Below, piece after piece: positions 10,291-22,260 of a stretch of DNA of 64,000 bases. The translations under genes and the position numbers were made by a program. Under the pieces are notes generated by a model. It saw nothing but the letters and a program-made list of their open reading frames with translations, did no database searches and was not told the DNA's origin. Numbering within the stretch: position 1 is the first letter of the stretch; every line of letters starts with the position of its first letter. The DNA comes from Linum tenue (lineage: Eukaryota; Streptophyta; Magnoliopsida; Malpighiales; Linaceae), in contig CAMGYJ010000007.1 of NCBI GenBank assembly GCA_946122785.1, positions 6,464,909 through 6,528,908 on the forward strand, read 5' to 3'.

Positions 10291-11513
10291 TAGGTATAAA
10301 AGATAAGGGGTTTGGGTAGTATAGATATCCTTTCGAGAATTGTATTCAAATCAGAGCTAGTGAGAAGGTGTCTGTATTTGAAAGAAAGGAAGTGTGAGCT
10401 ATCAGGGAGATAGTTTGTGAGATCAATAGTTTGTGAGATCAATAGGATACCGTTTTCACAGGAACATTGTTGCATTACTTGTAGAAAAGCCATTTTGATT
10501 GATGTTACTAGATCTCATCTTCGTTGCAGGCCTGCTGGGGATGGGATGAGTGATGATGATGGAAGGGCCGATCGTATCTAAGCCTGAAAATTTGACATTT
10601 CTTCTTTTGCTTGTGTAGTACAGTGTGTATTTTGTGTTGTTGAATCCGTGCATTGTGTTTTAACGATTGCTTAGAAAGCAAGAAACTAACAAGAGGGAGG
10701 ACAATGGGTAGTGCTATTTGTATGATTTTCCCAAGTATTCAACACGAGCATTCTTGTTATCTTTTCTGTTCTCCCTCTTCCCGGTTTCTGTGCAACTATT
10801 TGTCGAGTTTCTCTTGCGCAGTGCGTCGACATTGCTCGTTGGGTAGTAATATATTTACTGTCACAGTAGCTACAAACATTTCACCCTACCGTGTTCTACA
10901 AGCCACTTTTTGGTAATGGTGAATGGGCTTTGGGAATATATAGATGCGAAAGGAGCAGCTTGTGAAGCACTTATGAAGTTGGTGAGCTCAACTGATTATC
11001 ATTCCTTCTAATCAGACGCCTGGGAGAAAAAGATCAGGTATTCGATTCTCAGCGGGTTGGTTGAGTTTGAGTTTTTCAGACCCAATGGGTTTTATCCTCG
11101 GTTTTTTTGGCGGATAAATTCATGGGTTTGGGTTTGGGTTTAGCAAAACCCGCCCCAATCCGACCATTGACATTCCTACGTGCAGTTTAAACGGGATTAC
11201 TCCACGGAGAATTCAAGCTCTTGAGTTCTTTTCTTATGCACCAAAAATACACGTCACACTAATGCATATGTGCGACACCTCTAGCGAGGAACGAAGCTAG
11301 AATTTGAGTCTCGAGAAGTCTGAGTTGTTTCGTTTATCATTACAAAAAAAATAAAAAAAATTAAAGCTCAACCACTCAATCAGTCACATCTTCCATCACT
11401 ATTGCACACAACTAATTATAAAACAATATTTAGTTTATACGTGATTTTCTGTAGTCCTAATAGGTTTTGTACATAACTTTGAAATTCTTGGGGGTCCTTC
11501 CCTCCCTTTATAT
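10290..11513. other. Intergenic, no gene recognised
   Basis: Short frames only. A 16-bp direct repeat (GATCAATAGTTTGTGA) is seen near 10,410-10,445. The text around 11,040-11,190 (repeated GGGTTTGGGTTT, ending TTGACATTCCTA) resembles the end of a degraded hAT-type element, which I cannot delimit. Confidence 0.4.
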
Positions 11514-11921
11514 CAAGGTTGTCAAACCCTGGCCGGTTCAATCGAGTCAGACAGAAAGCGATATTTTATACGATTGGAATACACTCCGTTTGGACGACTT
11601 CTAGAAAAAGGTAAACCAGTCAAAATCGGGTTAAACCAATAAAAACCGGGTGGTCAGACCAGTCAAAATCGAATTTGAAGATAAGAATTGTTAATATTTT
11701 AAAATATATTTCTTTTGAAGAAATAATTTGGTAATACATGAATGTAGATTAGTGAGATTGTTTAAAAATATATCAAATATATGCATAATCTATTTGGTAT
11801 TAGAGGTTTTCTCACATATTATGTTAAAACCGACTTGAACTGATTAAACAGAATATGACCATTAAATATCGAACCACTTGTTCATACGACTTGATGACTT
11901 AAATCTTGTTTGACAACCTTG
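11514..11921. mobile_element. hAT-type MITE, 408 bp
   Basis: Perfect 14-bp terminal inverted repeats CAAGGTTGTCAAAC / GTTTGACAACCTTG, flanked by the 8-bp duplication CTTTATAT (11,506-11,513 and 11,922-11,929). An 8-bp duplication is the hAT hallmark. It has no ORF; the interior is rich in CCGGTT- and GTCAAA-type words. Confidence 0.8.
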
Positions 11922-12015
11922 CTTTATATACTCTTCTAGGTGAGTCACGACCCACAGTTAAGGGGTCTAAGGGATTAGGGCACAAATTGGGGCATGAAGA
12001 TTACGAATACCCAGT

Positions 12016-12693
12016 TTAGACAACCGAGAATGAAACTGCTACATGCCAAAAACCTTGGTAAAGATGTCGGCTAGCTGAGAAGAAGAAGAGGTTTTTTACT
12101 TTCCAGTCTCCTTGAGACAACATGTTCCTGTACGATGCTTGATTGTCGCAAAATAGGGGAGTAGCAAGAAGAAAACGTAGCCAAAGCACTTCACTTACAG
12201 TAATGGCCATAGCTCTATACTTCGCCTCCGCCGAAGAACAGGACACAACATGTTGTTTCTTGGTTCACCAAGACACGGGAGCTCCACCGAGCTAGATATA
12301 GTATCCGGTTGTAGATCGCCATATTGCCTAACAACCGGTCCAGTCGGCGTCACAGTATTCTGTGAGACTCAAGTCGCCATTCGCTGGGACTGGGAAAATA
12401 AACCTTGCCTCGGAGCTCTTTTCAAGTAATGAAGCACTTACATGATGACAACTACAACATGATATGGGCTTGGACAATGAACAAACCGTGATAAAAACAT
12501 TAACAACATTAGAGCGCATGAGGTTATGGTTGTGTTCCATAGGAAAATTGCTAGGATGTGAGTCAGTCACACCAGCATCATGTGAAATATCCCGAGTGTA
12601 CTTACGTTGACTCAAAACAATTCCATTTATTGTCCATGCCACTTCAATATCGAGCAGCGGGGATCCAGGATTGGGTAGAGCACTTGGCCACAT
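12016..12693 (-). pseudogene. Degenerate Copia RT C-end and RNase H relic
   Basis: Two frames in tandem show eroded Copia pol: GIVLSQRKYTRDI and YCDADWTGC in the upstream frame (12,328-12,693), and SSAEAKYRAMA...LWLRFLL...FCDNQAS in the downstream one (12,016-12,246). Order and spacing match the end of Copia reverse transcriptase followed by RNase H. Several frame breaks separate them. No LTR was recognised. Confidence 0.75.
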
Positions 12694-12699
12694 TGGAAA

Positions 12700-13217
12700 A
12701 ATAATTTTTCATGTCAAATCAACTTGCACACGTCAGCTGCAAATGCCGAGTCAGACCTGACCCACTAAATAGAATGGCCCTCTTACTTGCAATGCAATTT
12801 ACGGACAAAAATAAGCCCCTCCCACGCATGCAGCGTCTGTTCAGCTTTCCCTCTTCTCCAAATCGCAACAGATGCGGTCGAACCCCCCACATGAGTGTCG
12901 CCCAAATTGCTAGAGCCTCGACTCGAGGAATCCTCATGTACACTCCTTCCTCCAAGTTGCCACCTCATGTAAACTCAGGTCACTTAACTGCAACCCAGGC
13001 TAAATAAAAACTGCTGTATATTTCATTTCACGGGCATGATTTCCATCACAAGCAGGTCATACGATTTTAAGTTCAGTTATAACATTTACAATTACAACGA
13101 CAGCAACAAAAAAATAAACGCCAAGACCGAGCACCCAGCAAAGAGAAGAAGCCCCTAAATCAAAAGCTCCAACACTACTGCAGCCAGTAAAACCAAGAAT
13201 CTAGCTAGGTGCCTGCC
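12700..13217. other. Region downstream of the RBR gene
   Basis: Contains the expected 3' UTR of the minus-strand RBR gene near 13,000-13,217. No other gene is supported. Confidence 0.4.
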
Positions 13218-13667
13218 TTAACACCCTTTCACCAGCTGTTCATACATCGGGGTTCCGGTCCTAAGGTAATCCAGTTCTTCCCAATCCATCCCCGCCCTCT
13301 CCATCTGATCCCTCACCTCCTGCATAATGCAAAGACAATTAACACAAGTCTCATTCATCTCGACTCCGTGACAGACAATCGACCATCTGACTATAAACAA
13401 ACCACCACAACGTAGCTACAATGTCACTGACGCCAGGCTAAGAAGTACAATTTTCACTTGGCAGTTCAGAGACTGCTAGCTTCTACACACGATCTGCTTA
13501 CAAAACATGTGTCAGGCATCGAGAGAAAATATCACAAGTCGGAAGGTTTACATCAAGCCTAACAATGACACACCTCACCATTTACCTTAAAGAACATGCA
13601 TGCATCACCTAATATCATTGTTCTGATCATTCAAATATATATTCTAATGATGACTCAGGTTCATCTT

Positions 13668-13747
<80 letters not shown>

Positions 13748-16700
13748 CATACGCCAATGTAAGATTTCGCAAGTTTTTCCTCTTGCATTTGATCAAAAAT
13801 GAATTCTAGTCTAGAGTGTTCCTCTTTGACCTCAATTTCCAGCCACTGCCAGTCATCAAAAAAAGTTTTCAATTCTACCAATACATTAGACAGACACCAC
13901 ATCAAATGACCAAAGCTAACAATTGCATTACCTTATGCGGAGGGATCTGACGAAGCTCTTCATCTCCTACTCCAAAACAGCAGACAAAATCCAGTACATA
14001 ACCAAGTGGAATCAATATAAATCAACCATGTATAAATCATTGCTAGGCAAACAACATGGGCAATATACAAAAAACATATACATAACGTACCACGTGTCCT
14101 CCAGTAAACGGCTTTAACACCTGATACAACACGTTTGGTGTAATATTCGAAAAACTGAGGGTAGTATGAGAATATACCAACATGCTCGTGATTTGCCTGG
14201 GGCACCTGATTCCCAATTAAATTCAAATCACATTCACAATTATTAAAAGAGGATAGATAAAGAAATGATTGGAAACTCAAAATAAAGCACAGCAACAAAT
14301 TGTACATACTCTGTAGGAGGACCCCAATACCAGATGAGGGAACATCAGTCTGTGCTCCTTGGTCACTGAGGAATCAATGAACACACAACGGAACACTTGT
14401 GGCTTACTATGTGGTTGCTTCATGTAGCGCAAAAGTAGATCCATCATAGTCAGACCTAGTCTTGTAATCTGTGGACATAACACAGACATTATGAAGAAAA
14501 AAAAAACAAATATACGTAAAAATTACATCAAATCTTGATATATACAGTATTCAATCTTACTATAACATATTAACATACCTTAGAAGTAAGAAAGAAACAG
14601 CAAATGATTATTGCGTCGATGTGCAGATTGAAAAACAACGCAGTGCGTCTATAAAGTATTTCGTTAAATAGCTTCCGACAGACTTCTACATTAAAATTCC
14701 TGTGCTCCTTTTCCAACTCTTCAGCCATGCCACATATTCTAACTGAAGCTAACTTTTTAATCTACACAGCCAAAAATGGGATGCCATAGTGAATGTGGAC
14801 CACCCAAGGGAATGAAAACCACAAGGCCACAATATCCCAACTTTCAAAACTAAAAAAATGTCTGTCACCTCTTTCAAGAATGCATCAATAGCCATATCAG
14901 CACACATTGCAAACTCTCTTCCAGGACAGGGATCTCTTGGTCTGTATACATAATACATTGAAGAAAACCTCAGACAAGAAAAGACGAGCCAACAATGAGC
15001 ACCAGTTGGTAAATTAAGTAGCACAAGTACCGAGCAAATGCACAATGTAAACTTGTGGGTATCACTGATGGAACATGATCCGTTACTCTTGATGCACGGG
15101 ATCCTTGCTCCACTACTCCACTCCTCAAGTTAGTGCATGGACCTGAAAAAATGTCATTATCATCTAATGATGTTAGAAAGGCAAGTCCTGTGCAACCGTT
15201 TCAAAAACAGTTACAAATACACCAACTAAATCTCTGAACCTCTGATAAAGTACAAAGTTAGAAGAAGTTACCATGGGTCATTTCGTGCTTCAAGACAGAA
15301 GACAAATGTATACGTGCTACAATTGAATCCAAGGAGAAGTTAATGTATGGCAGTCTCCCTATGGCACGGAGACGTGCAACCTCTGATACAAGCATAGGCT
15401 CTGCAACTTCGAGTGAATCATACATCAGTGAACCTGCTTCCCAAACGGTACTCTCCAAAAGCCGCTCTTTCAGTGATTCCAAATGCATCCTCAACTCACA
15501 TGGCATAGATTCCTCGTGCCTAAGAAAACACTGGAGAACCTCGACAAGTTCAAAGGCTGTAATGTCAATTTGCTCCAGGATTGCAGGAAACAACAACATT
15601 GTTGCAGGCTTACGTGCTGCGAGTACTAGTTCAACTGAACAAGCAAGCATGCAGCTGTGAAACTTTTTCATGGTTAATAATGTGCTCAGATTGGCTCCAT
15701 ATGCAGTACACATTGCTTCCAAAACCTTATAATATATCTTGAGCACCTCCTGTTTCCTTTGCTCTACCCATATGTTGTCGACTGTGCTTGTACTTTGGAG
15801 ACTTATAGAAACACCCTCCTCCTCCACATCATTACATGGAAATAAAGCTTCTACCGCTAAAAGAGCATTTTGAACAACAGGAAACCCATCACAAGACTGC
15901 ATCAATTGTGCAGAAGGCACACTTGACAGTGGAGATACCACATTCCGGAGCCAATTAGCAGCTGTCATTATCGTTTTCACACATGTAGCAGGAATCATGT
16001 CACTTTGAGCAGAAGCACAGTTGTCAGCCTCATTGAGAAAAACTCTCTCATCCAATTGGGCCTCTTTACACATTGCACGATCATAATCCATCTCCAGCAT
16101 AATACAAATCCTCCACAGAGATGAACCCCCCATCAAATCTTCAAAATAAATCAGACCATCTGCATGGATGAAGACCAAATTTGCATTAAAAAGTTACGGC
16201 TTTGTGTACTGAAAATATAGAGTTGTGTACAAAACTACCACTTTGAATTGTAGAACAAAACAGGAGAGCTTATCATGTTAAGATTACAAAATCACGAAAG
16301 GCAAAGTACCAGTTCTCATATCAACTAGGGTCTCGCTATCACAATCAGCAGCAGTCCGGGGCTTATTTTGCAGGACTTCTCTTATTAGAGTAACAATCTT
16401 CTCCATTGAATTCAACACGTCATCTTCTGATGTATCATACTTTTTGGAAAGAGATGCAACCAGATCAACCCGTTTGTTATCTTTCATAACTGCTAACAGA
16501 TATTAGAAGCATATCAAACTATTTATAGAAGAGGCCCCAAAATTATAACAGACGGAGAAAATAAAAGGATATCAGAAAGAGCACACCAAACACAAGATCA
16601 TTACCGAACCACTTGTCATCCTTGAAACTGAAAATTCGGAAGTGAGCTGGCACATGCATAATCAGAATAGCCTGATAGAATATTCATAACCAAGTAAGAA

Positions 16701-18338
16701 TGATGCTGGTCCAGACTAGAGGAAAATGACAGGCCAGCTCTGGGAATCAATTGATATAAGTGATAAATGAGATTCAAAGGAATAACTAAACTTCAAGCAT
16801 CTGGCGAATGAAGAACATAACTTACCAGTACAGAAATCAAACCATTTATGCAGGTCACCAGGTCCATGGAACAACCAAACGCATGTGAACGGAGTGCCAC
16901 AAATAGCAACCACCCAAGACGAAGATAGTCTGAAGCACATTGACTGCCACTAGAGGCTGCTGGCAGGTTATTGCTAGCTGGGTCTATGGATGAGAAGAGC
17001 TCCCAATATGCTTCTTTGTAGTGCCTTTCACATGAAACAACAACAAAAAACTGAAGAAAATGAAAAATGCACTAGATGGAATCAGTCTTAGGGAAAGATA
17101 TGACAGTTCTACACATAGCCTAAGTTTCAATATTACAAGATTTAAGATTTACCATGTGTCCATTGAGTAACTGGAAAAGAAAGACCCAATATGAACACCC
17201 AACAAGCGAAAAGTTGAGGAACCAGCACAGTGACTTTTAAGATAATTTTCCTTGAATTACTAAAAAAACAGGGTTATCCAGTTCTGCAGAACACCCTATC
17301 CAAGCAAGAATAGTAAAATCATGGAAACTCTGGTACGGTAGAGTAAGAAAAACTAACCCACCTGCTTAAAATGTTCAGGTGCACAAAGTTGGTATACAAT
17401 TCCTTTGCCTGGTAGGGGGGGAAACAACTCTAGTAAGTCATCAGGAGAAGGCAGATAAAATATGCAGTCTAACCAAGAGTAATCAGTATACAGCATCATT
17501 GTTTATATAGCACCTTGAGCTTTCTCTCCCAGCCAGCATGATACAGATCAGTCATCACAGGCCCAGCTTTGAGGACCATGATTGGTAGCTCTTTGAGGAA
17601 AACCTCAAGTCTGGAGATGCAAAGAACAACAAAACAGGAGTTAAAGACCTAGAACACCCCTAATTCTGAGTAAAGAAATCACCCACGCAGATTGCACTTC
17701 ATCCTTAGTATGAAGGAACGCACTTTAGGTCACAAGATCTTAATATGTGGGTCAAAGTAAGCTCCTCCTTGCTAGCATAAGAGTCCATTTTATTCAGCAC
17801 TCCAACTGACTTTGTAAGCCTCGTAGCACAGTATAACGCAAATGCAAACCAAAGTCTTACTGCTTCATCTACCTACAAGAAACAAAAGCACTGATGATAT
17901 CAGTTTATGAGTTCATATAAATCAGACTGTTACTTACTGTTAGTGCAGTGTGCCAGAATTCTAACCAGGCGAGGATTGGTAGAAGGTTTGTGATTTCCAA
18001 TCTCAGCCCAAGAGGCACAGTAGAGGGCAAGGTTTGATGATGGATAGATGAAATTATCCATTCGGCCATAAATCTCCACGCAAACAGCTTGAGTGACGGG
18101 ATGCAACGATAATGTTTCCTGTCAAGTTGCCGATTTCGATACATAAACATAATCCACTCAGAACGCACGCAAGAACAAAAAGATTCTTCAGTTCAGTACA
18201 GTCGGCGGTCAGTACCTTGCATAACTTGATGAACCGCTCAGCTGCCAATTCCTTGCGTTCCTTGATGAACCACGCATGAGCTTCAGCGTCGTCTCGTCTG
18301 TGGTGTTTTTCTGTTCCTGAAACCCTCGACCGTTTCAT
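13218..18338 (-). CDS. RBR: Divergent retinoblastoma-related protein (RBR-like), 17 exons, about 924 aa
   Basis: Exons: 18338-18216, 18118-17966, 17872-17724, 17610-17514, 17408-17362, 17024-16826, 16671-16605, 16489-16310, 16159-15272, 15142-15031, 14941-14869, 14761-14579, 14468-14310, 14205-14091, 13966-13932, 13845-13753, 13319-13218. The sum is 2,775 nt, in frame, with GT-AG borders. The order is RbN (FLKELPIMVLKAG, LGWLLFVALRSHAF, AILIMHVPAHFR), pocket A in the 888-nt exon (YYKVLEAMC, FHSCMLACSVELVLA, LKERLLESTVWEAGS) and pocket B (RRTALFFNLHIDAIIICCF, KQPHSKPQVFR). RBRs repress E2F targets and bind LxCxE partners in the nucleus. Oddities: the RbN-A and A-B linkers are very short, only two S/T-P sites remain, cleft positions are changed, and the last about 80 residues do not resemble RBR. 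An alternative start lies at 18,404. Gene structure is confident; function is inferred. Confidence 0.88.
13675..13743. repeat. GA/CT microsatellite in the last RBR intron
   Basis: An almost pure GA run with one GATA-type break. On the RBR strand it is a CT tract beginning a few bases after the 5' splice site of the final intron (donor GTATG at 13,752). Confidence 0.9.
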
Positions 18339-18770
18339 CTCAAACTGAAGCCAGCACGCCGAATCAGCGATAAAACTGTCGTCCTCCCTCCCCCCTTGCC
18401 GCAAATTCGATCAAGAAATCAAACGAAACCTATCGACAGCCTTGGTATTGAAGGGACGAAATAGCTGTCGAGGAACAGACGGTGGAGGCAGCAAACGTTA
18501 AATTGTGGTAGTTTTGAGAAGTCGATCGCCGCCGGCGGACTAGGAGGACCCCACAAAGAACGTTACAAGGGCGGGAAAAAAAGACAGTGAAACGAATTCG
18601 ATGGAGGTAAGGTAAACCCTAATTCGGTAATTCCGTCCGGCTGTCCTGAAGAAGAGACGCACCACCGCACCGGATTTACTCTGCTGTCGAAGTGTCAAGT
18701 GCCAACCCAAATTTTCACCGCACCGGATTTACTCACCACAACCGAAAGGCTATAGGCTATAGCTAAAGCC
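18339..18770 (-). promoter_or_regulatory. RBR upstream region
   Basis: GC-richer than its surroundings, consistent with 5' UTR and core promoter. No TATA box was identified with confidence. A 19-bp direct repeat (CACCGCACCGGATTTACTC) occurs near 18,663 and 18,717. Confidence 0.4.
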
Positions 18771-18829
18771 AATTGTTGTGCCAAAAATAGACCAAAATAT
18801 TTGCACCCTCGGTGAGCATTCAATATTTG

Positions 18830-20010
18830 GTCACCATGTGTGCACGACCATCTCATATAGTGGATGGTGACCATATCGCACATTATACATATCATCTAAT
18901 TTTTTAGTGAAAGATGACTATCCCTCATATCATGGATATCATCTCAACCCTAAACTGGACTGTATCATTTCATGTAGCGAACACCATCCAACCCTACAAT
19001 GGATGGTACCATCACATATAGTGGACATCATCAAACCTCCTAGTGCATGGTGACCATCCCACATCAAGGATACCATCCAACCCTAAGATGGATGGTACCT
19101 GTACGTGGGCAACGGGGCGCTCACGGGCTAGCACAGCACGACACGAGCACGGGCACGAAATAAATGGGCCAGCCTGGCACGAGCACGAATAATTTATGGG
19201 TCGTGTCGGGCCTAAACTTCATGGGCACGGGCACGGGCACGAGCATGGGCATGGGCACGAGCATGGGCACGGGCACGACACGATATATAAGTGGGCCGTG
19301 TTGGGCCTAATATTTTTGAGATTTTATTGAGTATAAGAACAAACATGGCACAAAAATAACATTTATTTAATATAAAATAAATATAGAAAGAATTATAGGT
19401 TCAAATATTACAAAATACAAGTAGAAAAATAATTATTTGTTGTTGTTAGAAATGTCATAAAGATTATATACGTAATTACTACCATAAGTAAAAATGGACG
19501 AAGAATTAAACAAAGTCAAATCACACCCGCTATACTTTCAATTTTCTTGTCCCCCTTATTTGTTACTTTTCTCAAACATTCTCGGTTAATACTATCTTTC
19601 TCCGTCCAATTTTTCACTTTCTTTTTCATTCTCTCTTTTATTTTATTCATTTTCTTTAGACACGAATACTAGCACGGGAAGAGCATGAATAGGCACGACA
19701 CGATTCAAACCGTGCTCGGGCCTGGGTCGGGCCTAGCAAAGTTAACAAATGGGCTTTTCACGACACGACAGGAAAACTGACAGGCCGTGCCAAGCACGAC
19801 ACGAAATAAATGGGTCCAAAGCGTGCTCGTGCCGTGTCGGCCCAAGCACGGCCCAACGCCCATGTACAATGGTACCATCCCATAGCATGGACACCATCCA
19901 AAGTACTAATTGGATGGTATCATCCCATATCGTGAACACCATCCAAAGTACTAATTGGATGGCACCATCCTGTATCATGGATACCATACTAGTTGGATGG
20001 TTCCATCCAT
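18830..20010. repeat. Minisatellite of about 46-48 bp units, interrupted by a hAT element
   Basis: Roughly nine to ten diverged units with the consensus idea ATGGTACCATCCCATAT...GGACACCATCCAA. Each unit centres on the palindrome GGATGGTACCATCC or a variant. Units occupy 18,830-19,099 and 19,869-20,010. The hAT element at 19,100-19,868 splits the array. Confidence 0.8.
19100..19868. mobile_element. Non-autonomous hAT element, 769 bp
   Basis: Flanked by the 8-bp duplication ATGGTACC (19,092-19,099 and 19,869-19,876). The ends are TGTACGTGGGC and GCCCATGTACA, near-perfect inverted repeats. Both subterminal regions are packed with GGGCACGAGCACG-type words, as is usual for hAT transposase-binding repeats. 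The AT-rich middle (about 19,310-19,640) has no transposase ORF. Confidence 0.85.
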
Positions 20011-20960
20011 GTTGAAACAGGATAACATGTTGAGGTGTCTAGAGACTTACTACGACGACAACTGACTTTCATAGAGACTAAACGGGGATACTTTCTGGGA
20101 GGAGGAGGAGGGGAGAGAGAGAGAGCAAATGGACGATTCTGAGCAACAAAACTTGAAGCAAACTTCTAGAACAAACGAGACAAAACACAATCCAACACAA
20201 AGACAACTTGTCTCAACTGTCTCTTTTTCATTTTTCTCTGTAGATTACGGAGCTCTCCTCCATGAAGGATCCTCCATAACAGTAGTCTTAGTTGTAATCG
20301 CGGAGCTCTCAAGGAATCTCCATAGGAATAGTTTAAGGAAACGTAGATTCTCGAGACACCAAACACCCTCGCTCGAAAAGTGTTTGAAGAGGTGTGAACC
20401 ATAGTAACAATCTTCACCTTCATATAAGTCAGGCGCACCTCATCCACATGTTTTCCCACAGTTAACAAATTGGCACACCCGGTGGGGCACGTGTGTTTGG
20501 TATGGCTTCGCGATGGATGCAACAAAAAGATGATCTTCTGCATGCTTTTATGGAGGAGGAGCAGTTGGTCAGTGATAAAATTTATCAAGTTGGGGGATTT
20601 CAGGCAACACTGTTGGACTAGAGGTGCTACCCTTGGCTCCAAACGTAGATCCAAGTGAAACAGTTCCATCACTTCTCCAAATGATGAAGGAAATTCATCA
20701 AATGGTGGTTGGAATCAGTAGAATCGACCAACATGTACATCTTCACTTGACCTCTTTACATAAGCATTTTGATCATCTTGAACAAAACTTTGATAAAGTT
20801 TGTGATAGGATGATTGATAGATATGTTTGTGATTTTGAAATGTCAAAGTATAAAGTTATACATGATGCATACATTGTACCAGAAAAAATATTGTCGTTGA
20901 GTGACAAAGATTTGTTGAATGAAAAAATTGAAATAGTAAGCACAGACCATGAAAACTGAT
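20010..20960 (+). mobile_element. Probable Ty3/Gypsy relic: LTR end, primer site, gag start
   Basis: A possible LTR runs to about 20,466, ending GTTAACA. It is followed by ATTGGCACACCCGGTGGGG, which resembles the post-LTR region of plant Gypsy elements. A 111-residue frame at 20,624-20,959 (helix-rich, LLQMMKEIHQMVVGI) could be a gag N-terminus. There is no pol. The 5' LTR limit is guessed. Confidence 0.45.
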
Positions 20961-21348
20961 ACTGCTTTTGTGTCTTCGAATGACTTTAGCTCGGCTAGGA
21001 GATCTTAGGCGGCAGAGGACTCGTTGGTTGTGTACGCCATTTTAGTGATTAAGGGTTTTATCTGTAAATCTCTAGAATCCAAGTGTTATTCCTGCGCTGT
21101 TACGGATCAAGAAATCGCCGGAATCGAGAAGCAAGGATACGAAAGCGAGAATTGAAAATAGACACACGATTTTACATGGTTCACTAACACGATGTGTGTT
21201 AGTTACATCCACAGGCAAGAGAGAGCCAACTTTCACTATATCGGGGAGATTACAAATTACAGAGGAGATGAGAAGTATTTATACTTCTCCGTGTGGGTCT
21301 AAACCTAATCCAATATGGTAAAGGAAACGGTTACAGACCAGGCCTAAA

Positions 21349-21632
21349 TGTACATGGGCGTTGGGCCGTGCTTGGGCCGGCACGACACGGGCACGCTTCA
21401 GGCCCATTTATTTCGTGTCGTGCTTGGCACGGCCCGTCAGTTTTCATGTCGTGTCGTGCCCATTTGTTAACTTTGCTAGGCCCGGCCCAGGCCCGGGACA
21501 CGGTTCGAATCGTGTCGTTCCTATTCGCGCTCGTGTCATGCTCGTATTCGTGTTTAATGAAAAGGAAGAAAAAAAAAGAGAGAATGAAAAATAAGTGAGA
21601 ATTAGACGGAGAAAGATAATATTTACTAAAAC
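21349..21632. mobile_element. Truncated second copy of the hAT element, inverted
   Basis: It starts TGTACATGGGCGTTGGGCC, the reverse complement of the right end of the 19,100-19,868 element. It follows that element through the GGCACGACAC repeats and the AGAGAGAATGAAAAA tract, then breaks off near 21,632. The other end is missing. Confidence 0.8.
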
Positions 21633-21739
21633 GCTTCTACATAAAATCTCAGTTTTTATAACTTATGTAGTTAAGAACTCCGCTTTAAAACTTAAAAACT
21701 TACGATTTTACGCTTCTAGATCACCAAAACGTTTTTACG

Positions 21740-22260
21740 TAGAAACTCGCTTTTGACTACATTGGGCAAGAGGACGCGGCTTTGCTGCATCTTTATTTTT
21801 GGGTGAAGCAGGATTTTCACTTTTAACTTCGAGCACCGAACCTAGAGGATCTTCTGTATCATCAATCTTAGCATAATTTTCTCGGACACTCCTTGCTTGA
21901 TCTACTAAGTCTCCCTAAATGTTACAAACAAAAAAGATATATATTGCAATGGGGTCTAGAGACACCTGTAAATCAAAGACATCATGGAGACCCGATAATG
22001 AAGCAATAAGTTGCTAGAAAAAATTAGCAACACAACAACAAACAAGCCAAAAATTTGCTTGTCCATCATCAAGAAGCAAATATATAGAGGGGGAATGGTT
22101 GATAATACTTACCACCCGACTTGACATTGTTGTTTGGCCTTTCTTTTCGACGAAGCTTGGAATAGTAATTTTTTTGCTAAAAAATGTCTGACATCATCAA
22201 AACTTGGCTAAGAAATTGCTGCCTCTCAGCCGCAATCCGTTACAAAGGCTTCACCGTCAA
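21740..22260 (-). pseudogene. Gene fragment A, unrecognised
   Basis: A minus-strand exon-like block reads VDQARSVRENYAKIDDTEDP and LGSVLEVKSENPASPKNKD between about 21,910 and 21,765, with a plausible acceptor upstream. A further block at about 22,090-22,260 is coding-like but contains stops. The first block is about 85% identical to 28,640-28,850. I do not recognise the parent protein. Confidence 0.5.

Noticed and set aside
13672..13905. A 77-aa frame ending in alternating Leu-Ser repeats
   Set aside because: The tail is translation of the CT microsatellite in an intron; only 13,753-13,845 is exon of the RBR-like gene.
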